NCBI RefSeq assembly: GCF_003667825.1
Contig: NZ_CP033043.1
Coordinates: 3,908,001-3,972,000 of the forward strand
Direction: 5' to 3'
DNA from: Metabacillus litoralis
GTDB taxonomy: Bacteria; Bacillota; Bacilli; Bacillales; Bacillaceae
Length of the DNA stretch: 64,000 nt
Under the pieces are notes generated by a model. That model was not told the DNA's origin. It worked only from the letters and a program-made list of their open reading frames with translations, and did not search any database. Positions 17,821-29,387 of this stretch are shown piece by piece; within the stretch, counting starts at the first letter, position 1, and every line of letters starts with the position of its first letter. The position numbers and the translations under genes are program-made.

Positions 17821-18663
17821 TTATTTAACCGCACCATCAGTAATACTAGAAATAAATAATCTGTTAAACAGTAGGAAAATAATTAGTAAAGGTACTGTAG
17901 CCCAGAATACACCAGATAAAATCATACCGAAGTCAATGTTGAATGTGTTACTTAATGTCGCCAAGGCAACTTGAATTGTATACATTTCTGGATCTCTTAG
18001 AATTGTAAATTGCCATAAGAATTCTCCCCATACAGCTGTGAAGACGATAATACCTAATGTTGCGAAAGCTGGTAAAATAATCGGTAACACAATGCTGCGG
18101 TAGATTCTGAAATTCGAACACCCATCAAGCTTTGCAGCTTCAATTAATTCATCAGGTACCGAATTGCTTACATATTGTCTCATCAGGAAGATTCCTAATG
18201 GATTTAAGAAAAATAGAATCGCAACACCTTGTAATGTATCAAGCAAACCTGCTTTTGAAATTAAGTAGTATTGCGGAATTAATCCTAATTGCGGTGGGAT
18301 AACCATTGTTAAAAGAATGGAAACAAACAACGCATTTTTCCCAGGAAATTTAAATTTTGCAAAAGCAAATCCTGCTAATGAGCTAATAATCAATACAACG
18401 ATAGTTACTGATGTACAAAGAATTACAGTATTGATCATTGCCTGGAAGAAATCAATGGCACCCAACACCTTTTGGAAGTTTTCCACTAACAAATTACCCG
18501 GGGTGATCGTTGGCGGAATGGAGTTGTAAGCTGAACTTGGGCTTGTTGCCATCACAAACATCCAATAAAACGGAAACAATGAAAAAAGTGATGCTAGAGT
18601 AAGAAATGCATAGATGAATATTCTACCTTTTGAAAACTTTTTTGTTCCTGCTACGTCACCCAT
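17821..18663 (-). CDS. Carbohydrate ABC transporter permease (MalG type)
   Basis: A 280-residue inner membrane permease with six predicted helices and the EAA loop (ELIEAAKLDGCSNFRIYRSIVLPIILP) that contacts the ATPase. It is the second of two permeases and its ATG overlaps the previous stop by one base (TAATG), so the two are translationally coupled. The locus has no ATPase gene; such Bacillus sugar importers normally share the MsmX-type ATPase encoded elsewhere. Confidence 0.93.
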   Translation of the reverse strand: MGDVAGTKKFSKGRIFIYAFLTLASLFSLFPFYWMFVMATSPSSAYNSIPPTITPGNLLVENFQKVLGAIDFFQAMINTVILCTSVTIVVLIISSLAGFAFAKFKFPGKNALFVSILLTMVIPPQLGLIPQYYLISKAGLLDTLQGVAILFFLNPLGIFLMRQYVSNSVPDELIEAAKLDGCSNFRIYRSIVLPIILPAFATLGIIVFTAVWGEFLWQFTILRDPEMYTIQVALATLSNTFNIDFGMILSGVFWATVPLLIIFLLFNRLFISSITDGAVK

Positions 18664-19607
18664 TATTTAGCTCCCTCCTTTTTTCTACCAATCTTCCCAG
18701 ATGTTATTAACGTATTAATTGCAGAGAAGATGATGATGATAAATAACAAGATTACAGCTGTTGCAGATGCTGTACCAAATGATTGTAATTTAAAGGCATC
18801 GCGATATAAATACATAACTACTGTCATAGCTTCGTCTCTTGTAAAGGCTGATGTACCTAAGAATACGGTTGGCTCAGCGAATAATTGCAATGCACCAACT
18901 GTTGAGAAGAAAACAGTTAAAATGATAAACGGTTTTAGCATTGGCATTGTGATATAAAGCATTTGTTGAAACTTATTAGCGCCATCAATTGTCGCTGCTT
19001 CATACAGATCATTTGAAATACTTTGAAGACCTGCTAAATAAATAATTGTGTTATAACCAACCCATCTCCAAAACACCATAATGGAGATTGCAATTTTTGT
19101 ACCCCATTCAGATGTTGCCCAGTTAACAGGATCAAATCCAAACACGCCTAGTACATAATTGGCTAAAGAAGTTTCGTGATTACTAAATAACACACTGAAA
19201 ATGAGGGCTACTGCAACCATTGACGTAATATATGGCATGAAGATCGTAACTCTGAAGAAATTTCTAAAGCGGAGAAACGATAGATTTAATAGAAATGCAA
19301 GGATAATCCCAAAAATTAATTGAGGAGCAGTACCCATTAATCCAATAACAATTGTGTTATATAAAGATTTCCAAAATAGTGGATCTTCTAATACAATTTT
19401 GAAGTTATTTAACCCAGCAAACTCCATAGGGCTTAGCCCATTCCATTTTTGAAAAGCGAGGTACAAGCTGAATAGTGCTGGATATAACCCAATAACAGCA
19501 AAGATAATAAAGAAAGGTGATACATAAAGATAGCCAGAAATCATGTCTTTCTTTTCTTCAGATAGAAACCTTTTCTTTTTGACTGCTTTTTCGTTTGCAG
19601 AAACCAT
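18663..19607 (-). CDS. Carbohydrate ABC transporter permease (MalF type)
   Basis: A 314-residue permease with a basic cytosolic N-terminus, six predicted membrane helices and an EAA loop (DLYEAATIDGANKFQQMLYITMPML). The ATG at 19607 is favoured over a GTG two codons upstream because GGGGAG lies 6-8 bases before it. It pairs with the MalG-type permease to form the channel for the sugar delivered by the lipoprotein encoded just upstream. Confidence 0.92.
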   Translation of the reverse strand: MVSANEKAVKKKRFLSEEKKDMISGYLYVSPFFIIFAVIGLYPALFSLYLAFQKWNGLSPMEFAGLNNFKIVLEDPLFWKSLYNTIVIGLMGTAPQLIFGIILAFLLNLSFLRFRNFFRVTIFMPYITSMVAVALIFSVLFSNHETSLANYVLGVFGFDPVNWATSEWGTKIAISIMVFWRWVGYNTIIYLAGLQSISNDLYEAATIDGANKFQQMLYITMPMLKPFIILTVFFSTVGALQLFAEPTVFLGTSAFTRDEAMTVVMYLYRDAFKLQSFGTASATAVILLFIIIIFSAINTLITSGKIGRKKEGAK

Positions 19608-19687
19608 TTTCACTCCCCGTTTCTTTCAGAAAAACTAGATATGGTGCAACGATGCGCACCATATCTTAGCTTCATTCATTTTTCGAA

Positions 19688-20989
19688 TTAACGACTTACT
19701 AAATCTTGCGCACGTTTAACAGCAGCTTTCCACTCTTTTTCTGGATCCGCACCGTCTTGAACGTTTTTAAGAGCATTTAGAACTTCTTGGTGTACTGGGA
19801 AGTATTTTTCACCTTTGTAAACGGCACCTTCGATATCTTGTGCTGCTTGAGCAAATACTTCAGATGTTACTTGACCACCAAAGAACTCATCTTGGTTAGA
19901 TGTGAATTCTTCCATTTCATACACAGATGGTGCAGATGGGAATAATCCATTGCTTTGGAAAGATTTTAATTGGTTTTCAGGTGATACTAACCATTCAACG
20001 AAATCATATGCAGCTTGTGCATTTTCAGTTTCACTTGGGATTGCGATGTAAGATCCACCCCAGTTAGCAGCAAATTCAGTTGGTAAAGTAGCTACTTTGA
20101 ACTTACCTGAAGCGTCTGGAGCATTACCTTCCATCCAACCTTTTAACCAGCCAGCACCTAATTCAGCAGCGAACTCACCAGTGTTAACAGCATTTGACCA
20201 TTCTGGAGTCCACATATCAAATTTACCAACAACACCAGCCTCGTTTAACTCAACAGCATAGTCGTATGCTTTTTTAACTGCACTACCTTCTTCATCTAAA
20301 ATTAACTCACCATCAGGATTTAAGTATGTTTCAACCGCAGGATCAAGAAGTGCTCTGTAAGCCATTTCAATACTATCTACGAAAGGTTTACCAGTTTTCT
20401 CTGTTACTTGTAATCCCGCTTCTTTAAATGCTTCAGGAGAATTAATTAATGCTTCTACTTCAGCTGGCTCAGTTGGAAGACCAGCTGCCTCGAATACATC
20501 TGTACGATAGTATAATGCTTTAGGTCCAATATCAGTTGGAAGACCGAATAAGAAGTCTCCTCCTTCATTTTCACCAGCATTCCATTTCCAGTCTAGATAT
20601 TGATCTTGAACGTCTTTTGCACCAAGATCATATAAGTTTTCAAAACGATCTTGAGCTGCTTTGAAACGGTCAAATTGATCTACTTCTAACATTGCGATAT
20701 CAGGAGCACCACTACCAGCAGATAAAGCTGTGAATAATGCATCATGGTGTTCAGCTGTTTCGGAAGATTTAAATTTTATTGTTACGTTTGGATTTTGTTC
20801 TTGATATTCTTTTACTAGCTCTTCATAGCCTGTCGCACCGAAAGCCCAGAAGTTTAGTTCTACTTTTTCATTTCCATCTCCGCCACCCTCTGAAGCGGTT
20901 TCATTTTTATCCCCACCGCTACATGCAGCTAACGAAAATGCTAAAGCTAAAGACAAACCAGAAGCTAACCATTTTTTCTTGCTTTTCAT
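19688..20989 (-). CDS. Cellodextrin-type ABC transporter substrate-binding lipoprotein
   Basis: A 433-residue extracellular solute-binding protein, family 1. The signal peptide ends in lipobox LAAC with C23 as the lipidated residue, followed by a Gly/Asp/Glu-rich tether and a two-lobed sugar-binding domain (NFWAFGATGYEELVKEY, GSGAPDIAMLEVDQF, GSYIAIPSETENAQAAYDFVEWL). It is the first gene of the importer operon. Three copies of the locus operator and a cre-like sequence lie in the 200 bp upstream. The sugar is inferred from the linked cellulase and GH1 genes. Confidence 0.92.
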   Translation of the reverse strand: MKSKKKWLASGLSLALAFSLAACSGGDKNETASEGGGDGNEKVELNFWAFGATGYEELVKEYQEQNPNVTIKFKSSETAEHHDALFTALSAGSGAPDIAMLEVDQFDRFKAAQDRFENLYDLGAKDVQDQYLDWKWNAGENEGGDFLFGLPTDIGPKALYYRTDVFEAAGLPTEPAEVEALINSPEAFKEAGLQVTEKTGKPFVDSIEMAYRALLDPAVETYLNPDGELILDEEGSAVKKAYDYAVELNEAGVVGKFDMWTPEWSNAVNTGEFAAELGAGWLKGWMEGNAPDASGKFKVATLPTEFAANWGGSYIAIPSETENAQAAYDFVEWLVSPENQLKSFQSNGLFPSAPSVYEMEEFTSNQDEFFGGQVTSEVFAQAAQDIEGAVYKGEKYFPVHQEVLNALKNVQDGADPEKEWKAAVKRAQDLVSR

Positions 20990-21033
20990 TTTATTTCCCC
21001 CTTGGTTTTTGTTTAATAACCGTTACCTGTTAC

Positions 21034-21174
21034 GGAAACCGATTTCCTTATCAGGAAAAAATTAAAGTGGTTTTCGTTACTGGAAACCGCTTTCACTTAT
21101 GATTATATATTCTATGAATCTATAAATCAATCTATTTTTCGAAAAAAATAAAAACTTTTTGAAAACCGGTTTCC
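21034..21174. promoter_or_regulatory. Operator cluster upstream of the sugar-importer operon
   Basis: Three copies of the locus operator: GGAAACCGATTTCC (21034-21047), TGGAAACCGCTTTCA (21081-21095) and GAAAACCGGTTTCC (21161-21174). On the other strand the middle copy reads TGAAAGCGGTTTCCA, close to a cre site, so it may bind both CcpA and the LacI protein. Three spaced sites would allow looping. Confidence 0.6.
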
Positions 21175-21208
21175 TTAATCGTGATTTCATACTATCTAAG
21201 CAAGTAAA

Positions 21209-21237
21209 AAAGCCATCCTTCATACAAGGATGGCTTT
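21209..21237. terminator. Terminator of pyrG
   Basis: A 12-bp stem AAAGCCATCCTT / AAGGATGGCTTT with a 5-nt loop and a run of Ts on the minus strand, just after the pyrG stop. Confidence 0.9.
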
Positions 21238-21245
21238 ACAATAAT

Positions 21246-22871
<1,626 letters not shown>

Positions 22872-23018
22872 CTAATCTTTTTTTATTTTGTACAAGAAAT
22901 GAAAAAATCATTTGAAAAACAATGAATAAGAGTGAAAAATTTTGTGATATTCAGGGGTAAGCCTGTCCTAACTAACAATTCAAAATCATTTTAGAAAATG
23001 AACTTTAAACGTTTATAT

Positions 23019-23138
23019 AAAATAAGAAAGCCCCCTTCCAAACAAACTTGAAAGGGAGCAGTAATTGTTTAATTAAACGAACAATCTCTTTTTAAAGAGC
23101 CCAAAATAGATTCTACCTAGTTAGAAAAAGAAAGTCAA
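23019..23138 (-). promoter_or_regulatory. pyrG promoter, GGGC start and CTP-sensing attenuator
   Basis: TTGACT (23138-23133) and TAGAAT (23115-23110) are spaced 17 bp. Seven bases later the transcript should begin GGGCTC (23102-23097). About 38 nt further on a 10-bp stem GCTCCCTTTC / GGAAGGGGGC (23059-23030) and TTTCTTATTTT form a terminator. In B. subtilis low CTP causes repeated G insertion at the GGGC start, and the G-rich 5' end pairs with the C/U-rich arm to block termination. All parts of that mechanism are visible here. Confidence 0.88.
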
Positions 23139-23150
23139 GACGATTTGGGT

Positions 23151-23720
23151 TTATTTTTCATCATCTGAATCATCATCAAAATCGTCGTCTTCGTCATCGT
23201 CAAGGTCTTCATCATAGTCATCTTCATCATCATCGATTAAATCATCATCATCTTCATCTTCATCTAGATCGTCCGCATCGTCTAGATCATCAAAGTCTTC
23301 ATCTTCATCCTCGTCATCTGAATCATCGTATTCATCGATATCGTCATATTCGAGGTCTTCCTCGTCAAGCTCATCGTATACATCATCCAGATCTTCATCG
23401 TCGTCTGCTTTTTTCGATTTTTTCTTCTTCGGTTTTGCAACAGGAACGATTTCTTCTTCAATTTGCTCGTAAGGATACCATGTGCGTAATCCCCACATGT
23501 TTTCACCAACACAAATAAAACGGCCATCGATGTTGATATCTGTATAAAATTGAGCAATTTTATCTTCTACTTGTTGCTGTGTTAATCCTAGAAGATCAGC
23601 TACTTCTTTTACTAAATCACTAAATACGTAAGGTTTTCTTGCTTCTAAGAAAAGTTCGTAGGCAACCTCAACCATTGCCATTTCTTTTATTTGTTCTTCT
23701 GTTAATTGTTTTAGACTCAA
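23151..23720 (-). CDS. rpoE: RNA polymerase delta subunit
   Basis: A 189-residue RpoE. The N-terminal HARE-HTH domain (about 1-90, ELFLEARKPYVFSDLVKEVADLLG, here shown only in part: ARKPYVFSDLVKEVADLLG) is followed by a KPKKKKSKK basic patch and a nearly pure Asp/Glu tail to the end. The delta subunit speeds RNA polymerase recycling and selectivity in Gram-positive bacteria. The tail is longer than in B. subtilis (173 aa, from memory), and its GAT/GAA-rich coding creates low-complexity DNA. Confidence 0.97.
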   Translation of the reverse strand: MSLKQLTEEQIKEMAMVEVAYELFLEARKPYVFSDLVKEVADLLGLTQQQVEDKIAQFYTDINIDGRFICVGENMWGLRTWYPYEQIEEEIVPVAKPKKKKSKKADDDEDLDDVYDELDEEDLEYDDIDEYDDSDDEDEDEDFDDLDDADDLDEDEDDDDLIDDDEDDYDEDLDDDEDDDFDDDSDDEK

Positions 23721-24033
23721 GTTCTGGCACTTCCTTTCTACGTCATCGATCTATTGTAAATCCAGGGCTTTATCTGGTTGGTTCTGTTATGTTAGACAGA
23801 ATTCAGCTAGAATAAGCCAATTAAGTAGAATAAACTTTAAAATATGTACATAGTAAACCTATCAAATCATACCATTCATTATAAACAATTTCTAGCAGTT
23901 TATGCCACCTTTATCATGTAAAAATTGATTTAAAGATGTTTTTGTTATTAGAAAGGTTGTTTTTGCACGCTTGTTGCTATAGATCAGGTATTTGGTAGGT
24001 TGATTTACTCTGCAGGTTGAAGAATATCACTAG

Positions 24034-24240
24034 GCGAAAACAGATTACATTAACCGTATGAAGACCATCTCGCTGCTCTTCAACTACTAATAAGGTCTTC
24101 ATCACACAAATGAAGACCACCTCATCCCGCTTCAGCCACTAAAACAGTCTTCATCTCTCCTATGATGACCACCTCGCAACTCTTCACCCACTATAACGGT
24201 CTTCATAACCTCATTAATGACAGCCATAACCTAGCCCACT
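24034..24240. repeat. 52-bp palindromic array A (about 4 units)
   Basis: Between icmF and rpoE. The left palindrome arm ends (..TTCAT or ..TACAT) at 24050, 24102, 24154 and 24206, exactly 52 bp apart. The arms are GGTCTTCAT and ATGAAGACC around a 7-nt loop (25 bp), with a 27-bp linker. The array matches the minus strand of array D (62868-63460). No ORF is supported. The rest of 23721-24277 shows only the rpoE upstream region and the icmF terminator. Confidence 0.85.
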
Positions 24241-24250
24241 AATAAAAACA

Positions 24251-24271
24251 GAAACCGGCATCACCGGTTTC
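24251..24271 (-). terminator. Terminator of icmF
   Basis: An 8-bp stem GAAACCGG / CCGGTTTC with a 5-nt loop followed by TGTTTTTAT on the minus strand, 6 bp after the icmF stop. Confidence 0.8.
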
Positions 24272-24277
24272 CCCACC

Positions 24278-27200
24278 TTACATATTCCTTCTATATTGTC
24301 CCCCAACTTCATACAAAGCCTGCGTGATTTGGCCAAGGCTGGCTACTTTTACGGTTTCCATTAGTTCGGCAAAGATGTTGCCGTTGTGGATGGCTGTATT
24401 TTTAAGGTTCAACAATGCTTCTTCGACTTTGTGCTCGTGCTTTTGTTGGAAAGTTTTTAGGTTTTGGATTTGTGTTTCTTTTTCTTCCTGTGATGCACGG
24501 GCAAGTTCCATGTTGTCCATCATGTCTTGTGATGGTGGATTTGGATTTAGGTATGTGTTGACACCGATGATTGGCAGTTCACCTGTGTGTTTTTTCATTT
24601 CATAGTGCATGGATTCGTCCTGGATTTTGCCGCGTTGGTATTGAGTTTCCATTGCTCCTAGTACACCGCCGCGTTCATTAATACGGTCAAACTCCTGTAG
24701 TACTGCTTCTTCTACTAAGTCTGTTAGCTCTTCAATAATGAATGAGCCTTGAAGCGGATTCTCATTTTTCGTTAAGCCATGTTCTTTCGTAATGATCATT
24801 TGAATGGCCATTGCACGGCGAACAGATTCCTCTGTTGGCGTTGTGATCGCCTCGTCATAGGCATTTGTGTGCAATGAATTACAATTGTCATGCAGGGCCA
24901 TTAGCGCTTGAAGAGTTGTGCGAATATCATTAAAGTCAATTTCCTGAGCATGCAGTGAGCGTCCCGATGTTTGAACATGATATTTCAGCTTTTGACTTCG
25001 TTCATTAGCGCCATACTTGTCGCGCATAACGGTTGCCCATATTCTTCTTGCTACGCGACCAATGACTGTATATTCTGGATCGAGTCCATTGCTAAAGAAA
25101 AAGGATAAGTTTGGCGCGAAAGAATCAATATCCATTCCTCTGCTTAAATAATACTCAACATACGTAAACCCATTTGAAAGAGTAAAGGCTAGTTGTGAAA
25201 TTGGGTTAGCTCCCGCTTCTGCGATATGATAGCCAGAAATGGAAACAGAGTAGTAATTTCGCACCCTTTGATCAATAAAATATTGCTGAATATCTCCCAT
25301 TAAACGAAGTGCGAACTCTGTTGAAAAAATACACGTGTTTTGTCCTTGATCTTCTTTTAAAATATCAGCCTGCACGGTTCCTCTTACCGTTTGTAGTGTA
25401 AAGGCTTTTACTTCATCATATTCTTCCATTGTTAACGACCGACCGAGCTCAGCTTCCTTCTTGTTTACCTGCTGCTCAATTGCTGTATTCATAAACATCG
25501 CTAAAATAATTGGTGCGGGACCATTAATTGTCATTGAAACGGAAGTCGAAGGCGCACATAAATCAAAGCCATCATAAAGCTTTTTCATATCATCTAATGT
25601 ACAAATGCTTACTCCACTTTCTCCAATTTTCCCGTAAATATCAGGGCGGTAGGCTGGATCTTCTCCGTATAAAGTTACTGAATCAAATGCTGTACTTAAG
25701 CGTTTTGCGTCATCATCTTTTGATAAATAATGAAAACGGCGATTTGTGCGGGCAGGAGTTCCTTCACCAGCGAACTGTCTTTTCGGATCTTCCCCTTCCC
25801 GTTTAAACGGAAACACACCAGCTGTATATGGAAAAGAACCTGGTACATTCTCTTTATAAAGCCAATTTAACACATCACCGTCATTTTTATATTTTGGTAA
25901 TGATACTTTTGCTATTGATAATCCTGATAGGGAGGTGGTTCTAAGCTTTGTGACAATTTCTTTATTGCGAATAACCGTTGTAAACTGCTCTTGAGCATAT
26001 TTCTCCTTTGTTTCTTCCCAGCTATTTAATAATGCCTTTGATTGCGGTGTTAGCTTTTCCTCAAGAGAATTCAGGACATTTTTCAAAGATAAAATTACTT
26101 CTTCATTTGTTTCCTGTTCAATAAGAGTTTCAATCGCACCTTTTAATTGAAACCTTTTTGTGGCAAGCTCTGCTTGCTCCTCTGAGTGACGATGATAGTT
26201 TCGAACAGTCTCACTGATTTCTCTTAAGTAATAACGACGTTCAGGTGGAATAATCACGTTTTGCTTTTCAACATCTTTAACAACCGGAAGAGAGGTTTGC
26301 CAGTCTAGATTTGTTTTTTCATTGATTAACTCTAGTAGTTTTGCGAATAGAGTATTTGTGCCTAAATCGTTAAACTGACTGGCAATTGTGCCGTAAACAG
26401 GCATCTCATCTAGTGGCTGATCGAAAAGCATTCGACTGCGCTGCACCTGCTTTTGCACTTGGCGCTTTGCATCTTCAGAGCCTTTACGCTCAAATTTATT
26501 GATAACGACCACATCAGCATAATCGAGCATATCAATTTTTTCTAATTGAGACGGTGCCCCGAATTCACTTGTCATCACGTACATCGATAGGTCACATATC
26601 TCGGCGATTTCTGCATCACCTTGCCCAATACCGCTTGTTTCAACAATCACAAGATCAAAGCCCGCTGCCTTTACAATAGAGATCGCATCTTGAATGGCCA
26701 ATGATAGCTCAGACTTTGATTGGCGCGTTGCTAAGCTTCTCATAAACACTCGTGGAGAAAAAATAGCGTTCATTCGAATTCGATCTCCAAGCAGTGCTCC
26801 ACCAGTTTTCTGCTTCGTTGGATCAACAGACAATATGGCGATCTTAACCGAAGCTAGCTCATTTAAAAAGCGTCGAATTAATTCATCAGTTAGTGAGCTC
26901 TTTCCAGCACCACCTGTTCCCGTAATCCCGATCACAGGTGTGTTCGTTTTCAACATTTTAGCTTCACTAATTAGGTTGTCTGCTGCTTCTGTGATTTCGT
27001 GTTTAAACACTTTCGCTTCTGCACATGAAATCAGTTTAGCAACCGCTTTTGTTTCTCCTGCTTTCACATCGTCCAAAGAGATTTCTCCCTTTTCAACGGT
27101 TGAAAAATCACACTCTCTTAGCATATGGTTGATCATGCCCTGAAGACCAAGCTCGCGCCCATCATCAGGAGAGAAAATTTTTGCAATTCCATATTCGTGG

Positions 27201-27538
27201 AGCTCTTTTATTTCTCGAGGAATAATGACCCCTCCGCCTCCGCCATAAAGACGAATATGTCCTGCTCCTTTTTCCTTGAGAAGATCGTACATGTATTTAA
27301 AAAATTCAACGTGTCCACCTTGATAGGAAGAAATGGCGATCCCTTGAACGTCCTCCTGAATCGCAGCAGCCACGATTTCTTCGACTGAACGATTATGTCC
27401 AAGATGAATCACTTCCGCTCCACTTGCTTGGAGAATTCGTCTCATAATATTAATTGAAGCATCATGTCCGTCAAACAAGCTTGATGCTGTGACAAAGCGA
27501 ACAGCGTGCTTTGGTTTGTAAACCTCTGTTATTGTCAT
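24278..27538 (-). CDS. icmF: Fused isobutyryl-CoA mutase IcmF
   Basis: A 1086-residue adenosylcobalamin enzyme that interconverts isobutyryl-CoA and n-butyryl-CoA. Order of domains: B12-binding (about 1-140, DGHDASIN, with the His that ligates cobalt), MeaB-like G-protein chaperone (about 190-420, Walker [15 protein letters not shown]), linker, and the mutase TIM barrel (about 550-1086, [33 protein letters not shown]). Length is normal for IcmF. It closes the fadF-to-icmF operon, so branched-chain acyl units may be fed into beta-oxidation. AAAGGGGTG precedes the ATG. Confidence 0.95.
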   Translation of the reverse strand: MTITEVYKPKHAVRFVTASSLFDGHDASINIMRRILQASGAEVIHLGHNRSVEEIVAAAIQEDVQGIAISSYQGGHVEFFKYMYDLLKEKGAGHIRLYGGGGGVIIPREIKELHEYGIAKIFSPDDGRELGLQGMINHMLRECDFSTVEKGEISLDDVKAGETKAVAKLISCAEAKVFKHEITEAADNLISEAKMLKTNTPVIGITGTGGAGKSSLTDELIRRFLNELASVKIAILSVDPTKQKTGGALLGDRIRMNAIFSPRVFMRSLATRQSKSELSLAIQDAISIVKAAGFDLVIVETSGIGQGDAEIAEICDLSMYVMTSEFGAPSQLEKIDMLDYADVVVINKFERKGSEDAKRQVQKQVQRSRMLFDQPLDEMPVYGTIASQFNDLGTNTLFAKLLELINEKTNLDWQTSLPVVKDVEKQNVIIPPERRYYLREISETVRNYHRHSEEQAELATKRFQLKGAIETLIEQETNEEVILSLKNVLNSLEEKLTPQSKALLNSWEETKEKYAQEQFTTVIRNKEIVTKLRTTSLSGLSIAKVSLPKYKNDGDVLNWLYKENVPGSFPYTAGVFPFKREGEDPKRQFAGEGTPARTNRRFHYLSKDDDAKRLSTAFDSVTLYGEDPAYRPDIYGKIGESGVSICTLDDMKKLYDGFDLCAPSTSVSMTINGPAPIILAMFMNTAIEQQVNKKEAELGRSLTMEEYDEVKAFTLQTVRGTVQADILKEDQGQNTCIFSTEFALRLMGDIQQYFIDQRVRNYYSVSISGYHIAEAGANPISQLAFTLSNGFTYVEYYLSRGMDIDSFAPNLSFFFSNGLDPEYTVIGRVARRIWATVMRDKYGANERSQKLKYHVQTSGRSLHAQEIDFNDIRTTLQALMALHDNCNSLHTNAYDEAITTPTEESVRRAMAIQMIITKEHGLTKNENPLQGSFIIEELTDLVEEAVLQEFDRINERGGVLGAMETQYQRGKIQDESMHYEMKKHTGELPIIGVNTYLNPNPPSQDMMDNMELARASQEEKETQIQNLKTFQQKHEHKVEEALLNLKNTAIHNGNIFAELMETVKVASLGQITQALYEVGGQYRRNM

Positions 27539-27570
27539 TTATAAAAACACCCCTTTGATTGCCACAAAAG

Positions 27571-28191
27571 TTACTTCCCAACCCCTTGTAAAATAACCTT
27601 TGTTTGCAGCTCAATATAATCTTCAAGCGTATACATTTTTTGAAGTGCCCAGCGTCTAAAGCCCCACATTTGGCCTTTTACAAAAATATTGTGAGCTATT
27701 AAATCACATTCTGGCTCTGATAACGTTAGTTCCCCATTTTGCACACAGTCTTTGACGATTTTTTTAAACATCCCGACCATTTCCATTTCCTTTTTTAACA
27801 CATATGGAAGGGCATCCTTAGATAACGACTTAACCTCCTGATACATCACAAGCACTTCATCTTGCATTTCATCCATCACGATAAAATAATTGTGGATCGC
27901 TCGTTTTAAGCTTTCAATTGTTCCCTGCTTTGTATCAATATCTTCTTCCAAGCGGGCATGAACCTGGTCATAAATGCTGTCACAAACTAAGTAAAGAACA
28001 TCCTCTTTTTGGCGGATATATTCATACAACGTTCCAATACTAAAGCCGGCAGACCTTGCAATCTCTCTAGTTGTCGTGCGGTGAAAACCTTTTTCTTTAA
28101 AAAGATTGACCGCACCTTTAATCATCTGCTCTCTTCGCTTTTCAATTAGCTTCTCATCCTTAACGGATGCGACAACTTCACGCTTTTCCAT
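27571..28191 (-). CDS. TetR/AcrR-family regulator
   Basis: A 206-residue TetR-type repressor. The helix-turn-helix (TTREIARSAGFSIGTLYEYI) lies at about residues 37-62; the C-terminal part should bind a ligand, probably an acyl-CoA given the neighbours. GGGAGG precedes the ATG. It lies between acdA and icmF in the same orientation, so it likely controls the operon. The near-palindrome TGAATGAGCATTCA upstream of fadF resembles the B. subtilis FadR box and is a candidate site for it or for a FadR encoded elsewhere. Confidence 0.9.
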   Translation of the reverse strand: MEKREVVASVKDEKLIEKRREQMIKGAVNLFKEKGFHRTTTREIARSAGFSIGTLYEYIRQKEDVLYLVCDSIYDQVHARLEEDIDTKQGTIESLKRAIHNYFIVMDEMQDEVLVMYQEVKSLSKDALPYVLKKEMEMVGMFKKIVKDCVQNGELTLSEPECDLIAHNIFVKGQMWGFRRWALQKMYTLEDYIELQTKVILQGVGK

Positions 28192-28225
28192 CTACCTCCC
28201 ACCTATCACTGAAACTAGTATTCTT

Positions 28226-29365
28226 TTATTTCGTTAACATCCTAGAAATGACAAGTCGTTGAATTTCCTGTGTACCTTCATAGATTTGTGTGATTTTGGC
28301 ATCTCTCATAAATCGTTCAACAGGGTAGTCCTTTGTATAGCCATAGCCACCAAACACTTGAACAGCTTCAGTTGTAACCTTCATCGCTGTGTCACCAGCA
28401 AAAAGCTTAGACATCGCTGATTCTTTTCCATATGGTAACCCTTCGGACTCTAGCCATGCTGCTTGATAGGTTAATAGACGTGCAGCCTCAATATTTGTTG
28501 CCATATCTGCCAGCTTAAAGCTAATTCCTTGCTGAGCTGCGATCGGTTTGCCGAATTGCTCTCTTTCCTTTGCGTAGGCAATGGCCGCATCCAACGCACC
28601 CTGTGCAATTCCAACCGCTTGTGCAGCTATACCGTTTCTCCCGCCATCCAATGTCATCATGGCAATTTTAAAGCCATCCCCAATTTCGCCTAATACATTT
28701 TCCTTTGGTACTTTACATTCTTCAAACATAATCTCAGTAGTAGGTGATGAACGGATACCCATCTTGCTTTCTTTTTTTCCTACCGAAAAGCCTTCAAAAT
28801 CCTTTTCAACGATAAACGCTGTTGTTCCTTTAGATTTACTCGAAGGATCTGTTACTGCAAATACGATATAGATGTCCGCAATTCCTCCATTTGTGATGAA
28901 AATTTTTGAGCCATTTAAAATATAATAGTCTCCGTCTTCACGGGCATTCGTGCGCATACCCCCTGCATCAGATCCAGAGCCTGGCTCAGTTAACCCGTAT
29001 GCACCGATTTTTTCACCTAGTGCCATCGGCTTTAAATATTTTTGCTTTTGTTCTTCATTACCAAACTTATATAGGGGCCACCCTGCTAACGACGTATGGG
29101 CGGATAACGTTACACCTGTTGATGCGCATACTCTTGAAAGCTCCTCAACTGCGATCACATAAGCCAAATAGTCACTACCAATCCCGCCATACTCCTCAGA
29201 CCAAGGAATCCCCGTTAAACCTAGGTCAGCCATTTTTCTAAAAATGTCCATATCAAAACGCTCTTGTTCATCGCACTCTGCTGCTGTTGGTTCTACTTCC
29301 TTTTTTGCAAAATCTCTCACCGTTTTACGTAGCATTTCATGTTCTTCTGAAAGTTTAAAGTACAT
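28226..29365 (-). CDS. acdA: Acyl-CoA dehydrogenase AcdA
   Basis: A 379-residue FAD enzyme that makes the trans-2,3 double bond in acyl-CoA and passes electrons to ETF. It has the FAD/substrate motifs [14 protein letters not shown] and [15 protein letters not shown], and the C-terminal catalytic region [22 protein letters not shown] with [12 protein letters not shown]; the glutamate in YEGT is the likely base. B. subtilis has acdA beside fadF and rpoE. GGGGAG precedes the ATG. Confidence 0.92.
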   Translation of the reverse strand: MYFKLSEEHEMLRKTVRDFAKKEVEPTAAECDEQERFDMDIFRKMADLGLTGIPWSEEYGGIGSDYLAYVIAVEELSRVCASTGVTLSAHTSLAGWPLYKFGNEEQKQKYLKPMALGEKIGAYGLTEPGSGSDAGGMRTNAREDGDYYILNGSKIFITNGGIADIYIVFAVTDPSSKSKGTTAFIVEKDFEGFSVGKKESKMGIRSSPTTEIMFEECKVPKENVLGEIGDGFKIAMMTLDGGRNGIAAQAVGIAQGALDAAIAYAKEREQFGKPIAAQQGISFKLADMATNIEAARLLTYQAAWLESEGLPYGKESAMSKLFAGDTAMKVTTEAVQVFGGYGYTKDYPVERFMRDAKITQIYEGTQEIQRLVISRMLTK

Positions 29366-29387
29366 CTCTTTCTCCCCATTTCACCGC

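Noticed and set aside
23282..23557. 91-aa ORF within rpoE
   Set aside because: A shadow frame of the GAT/GAA-rich acidic tail coding region.
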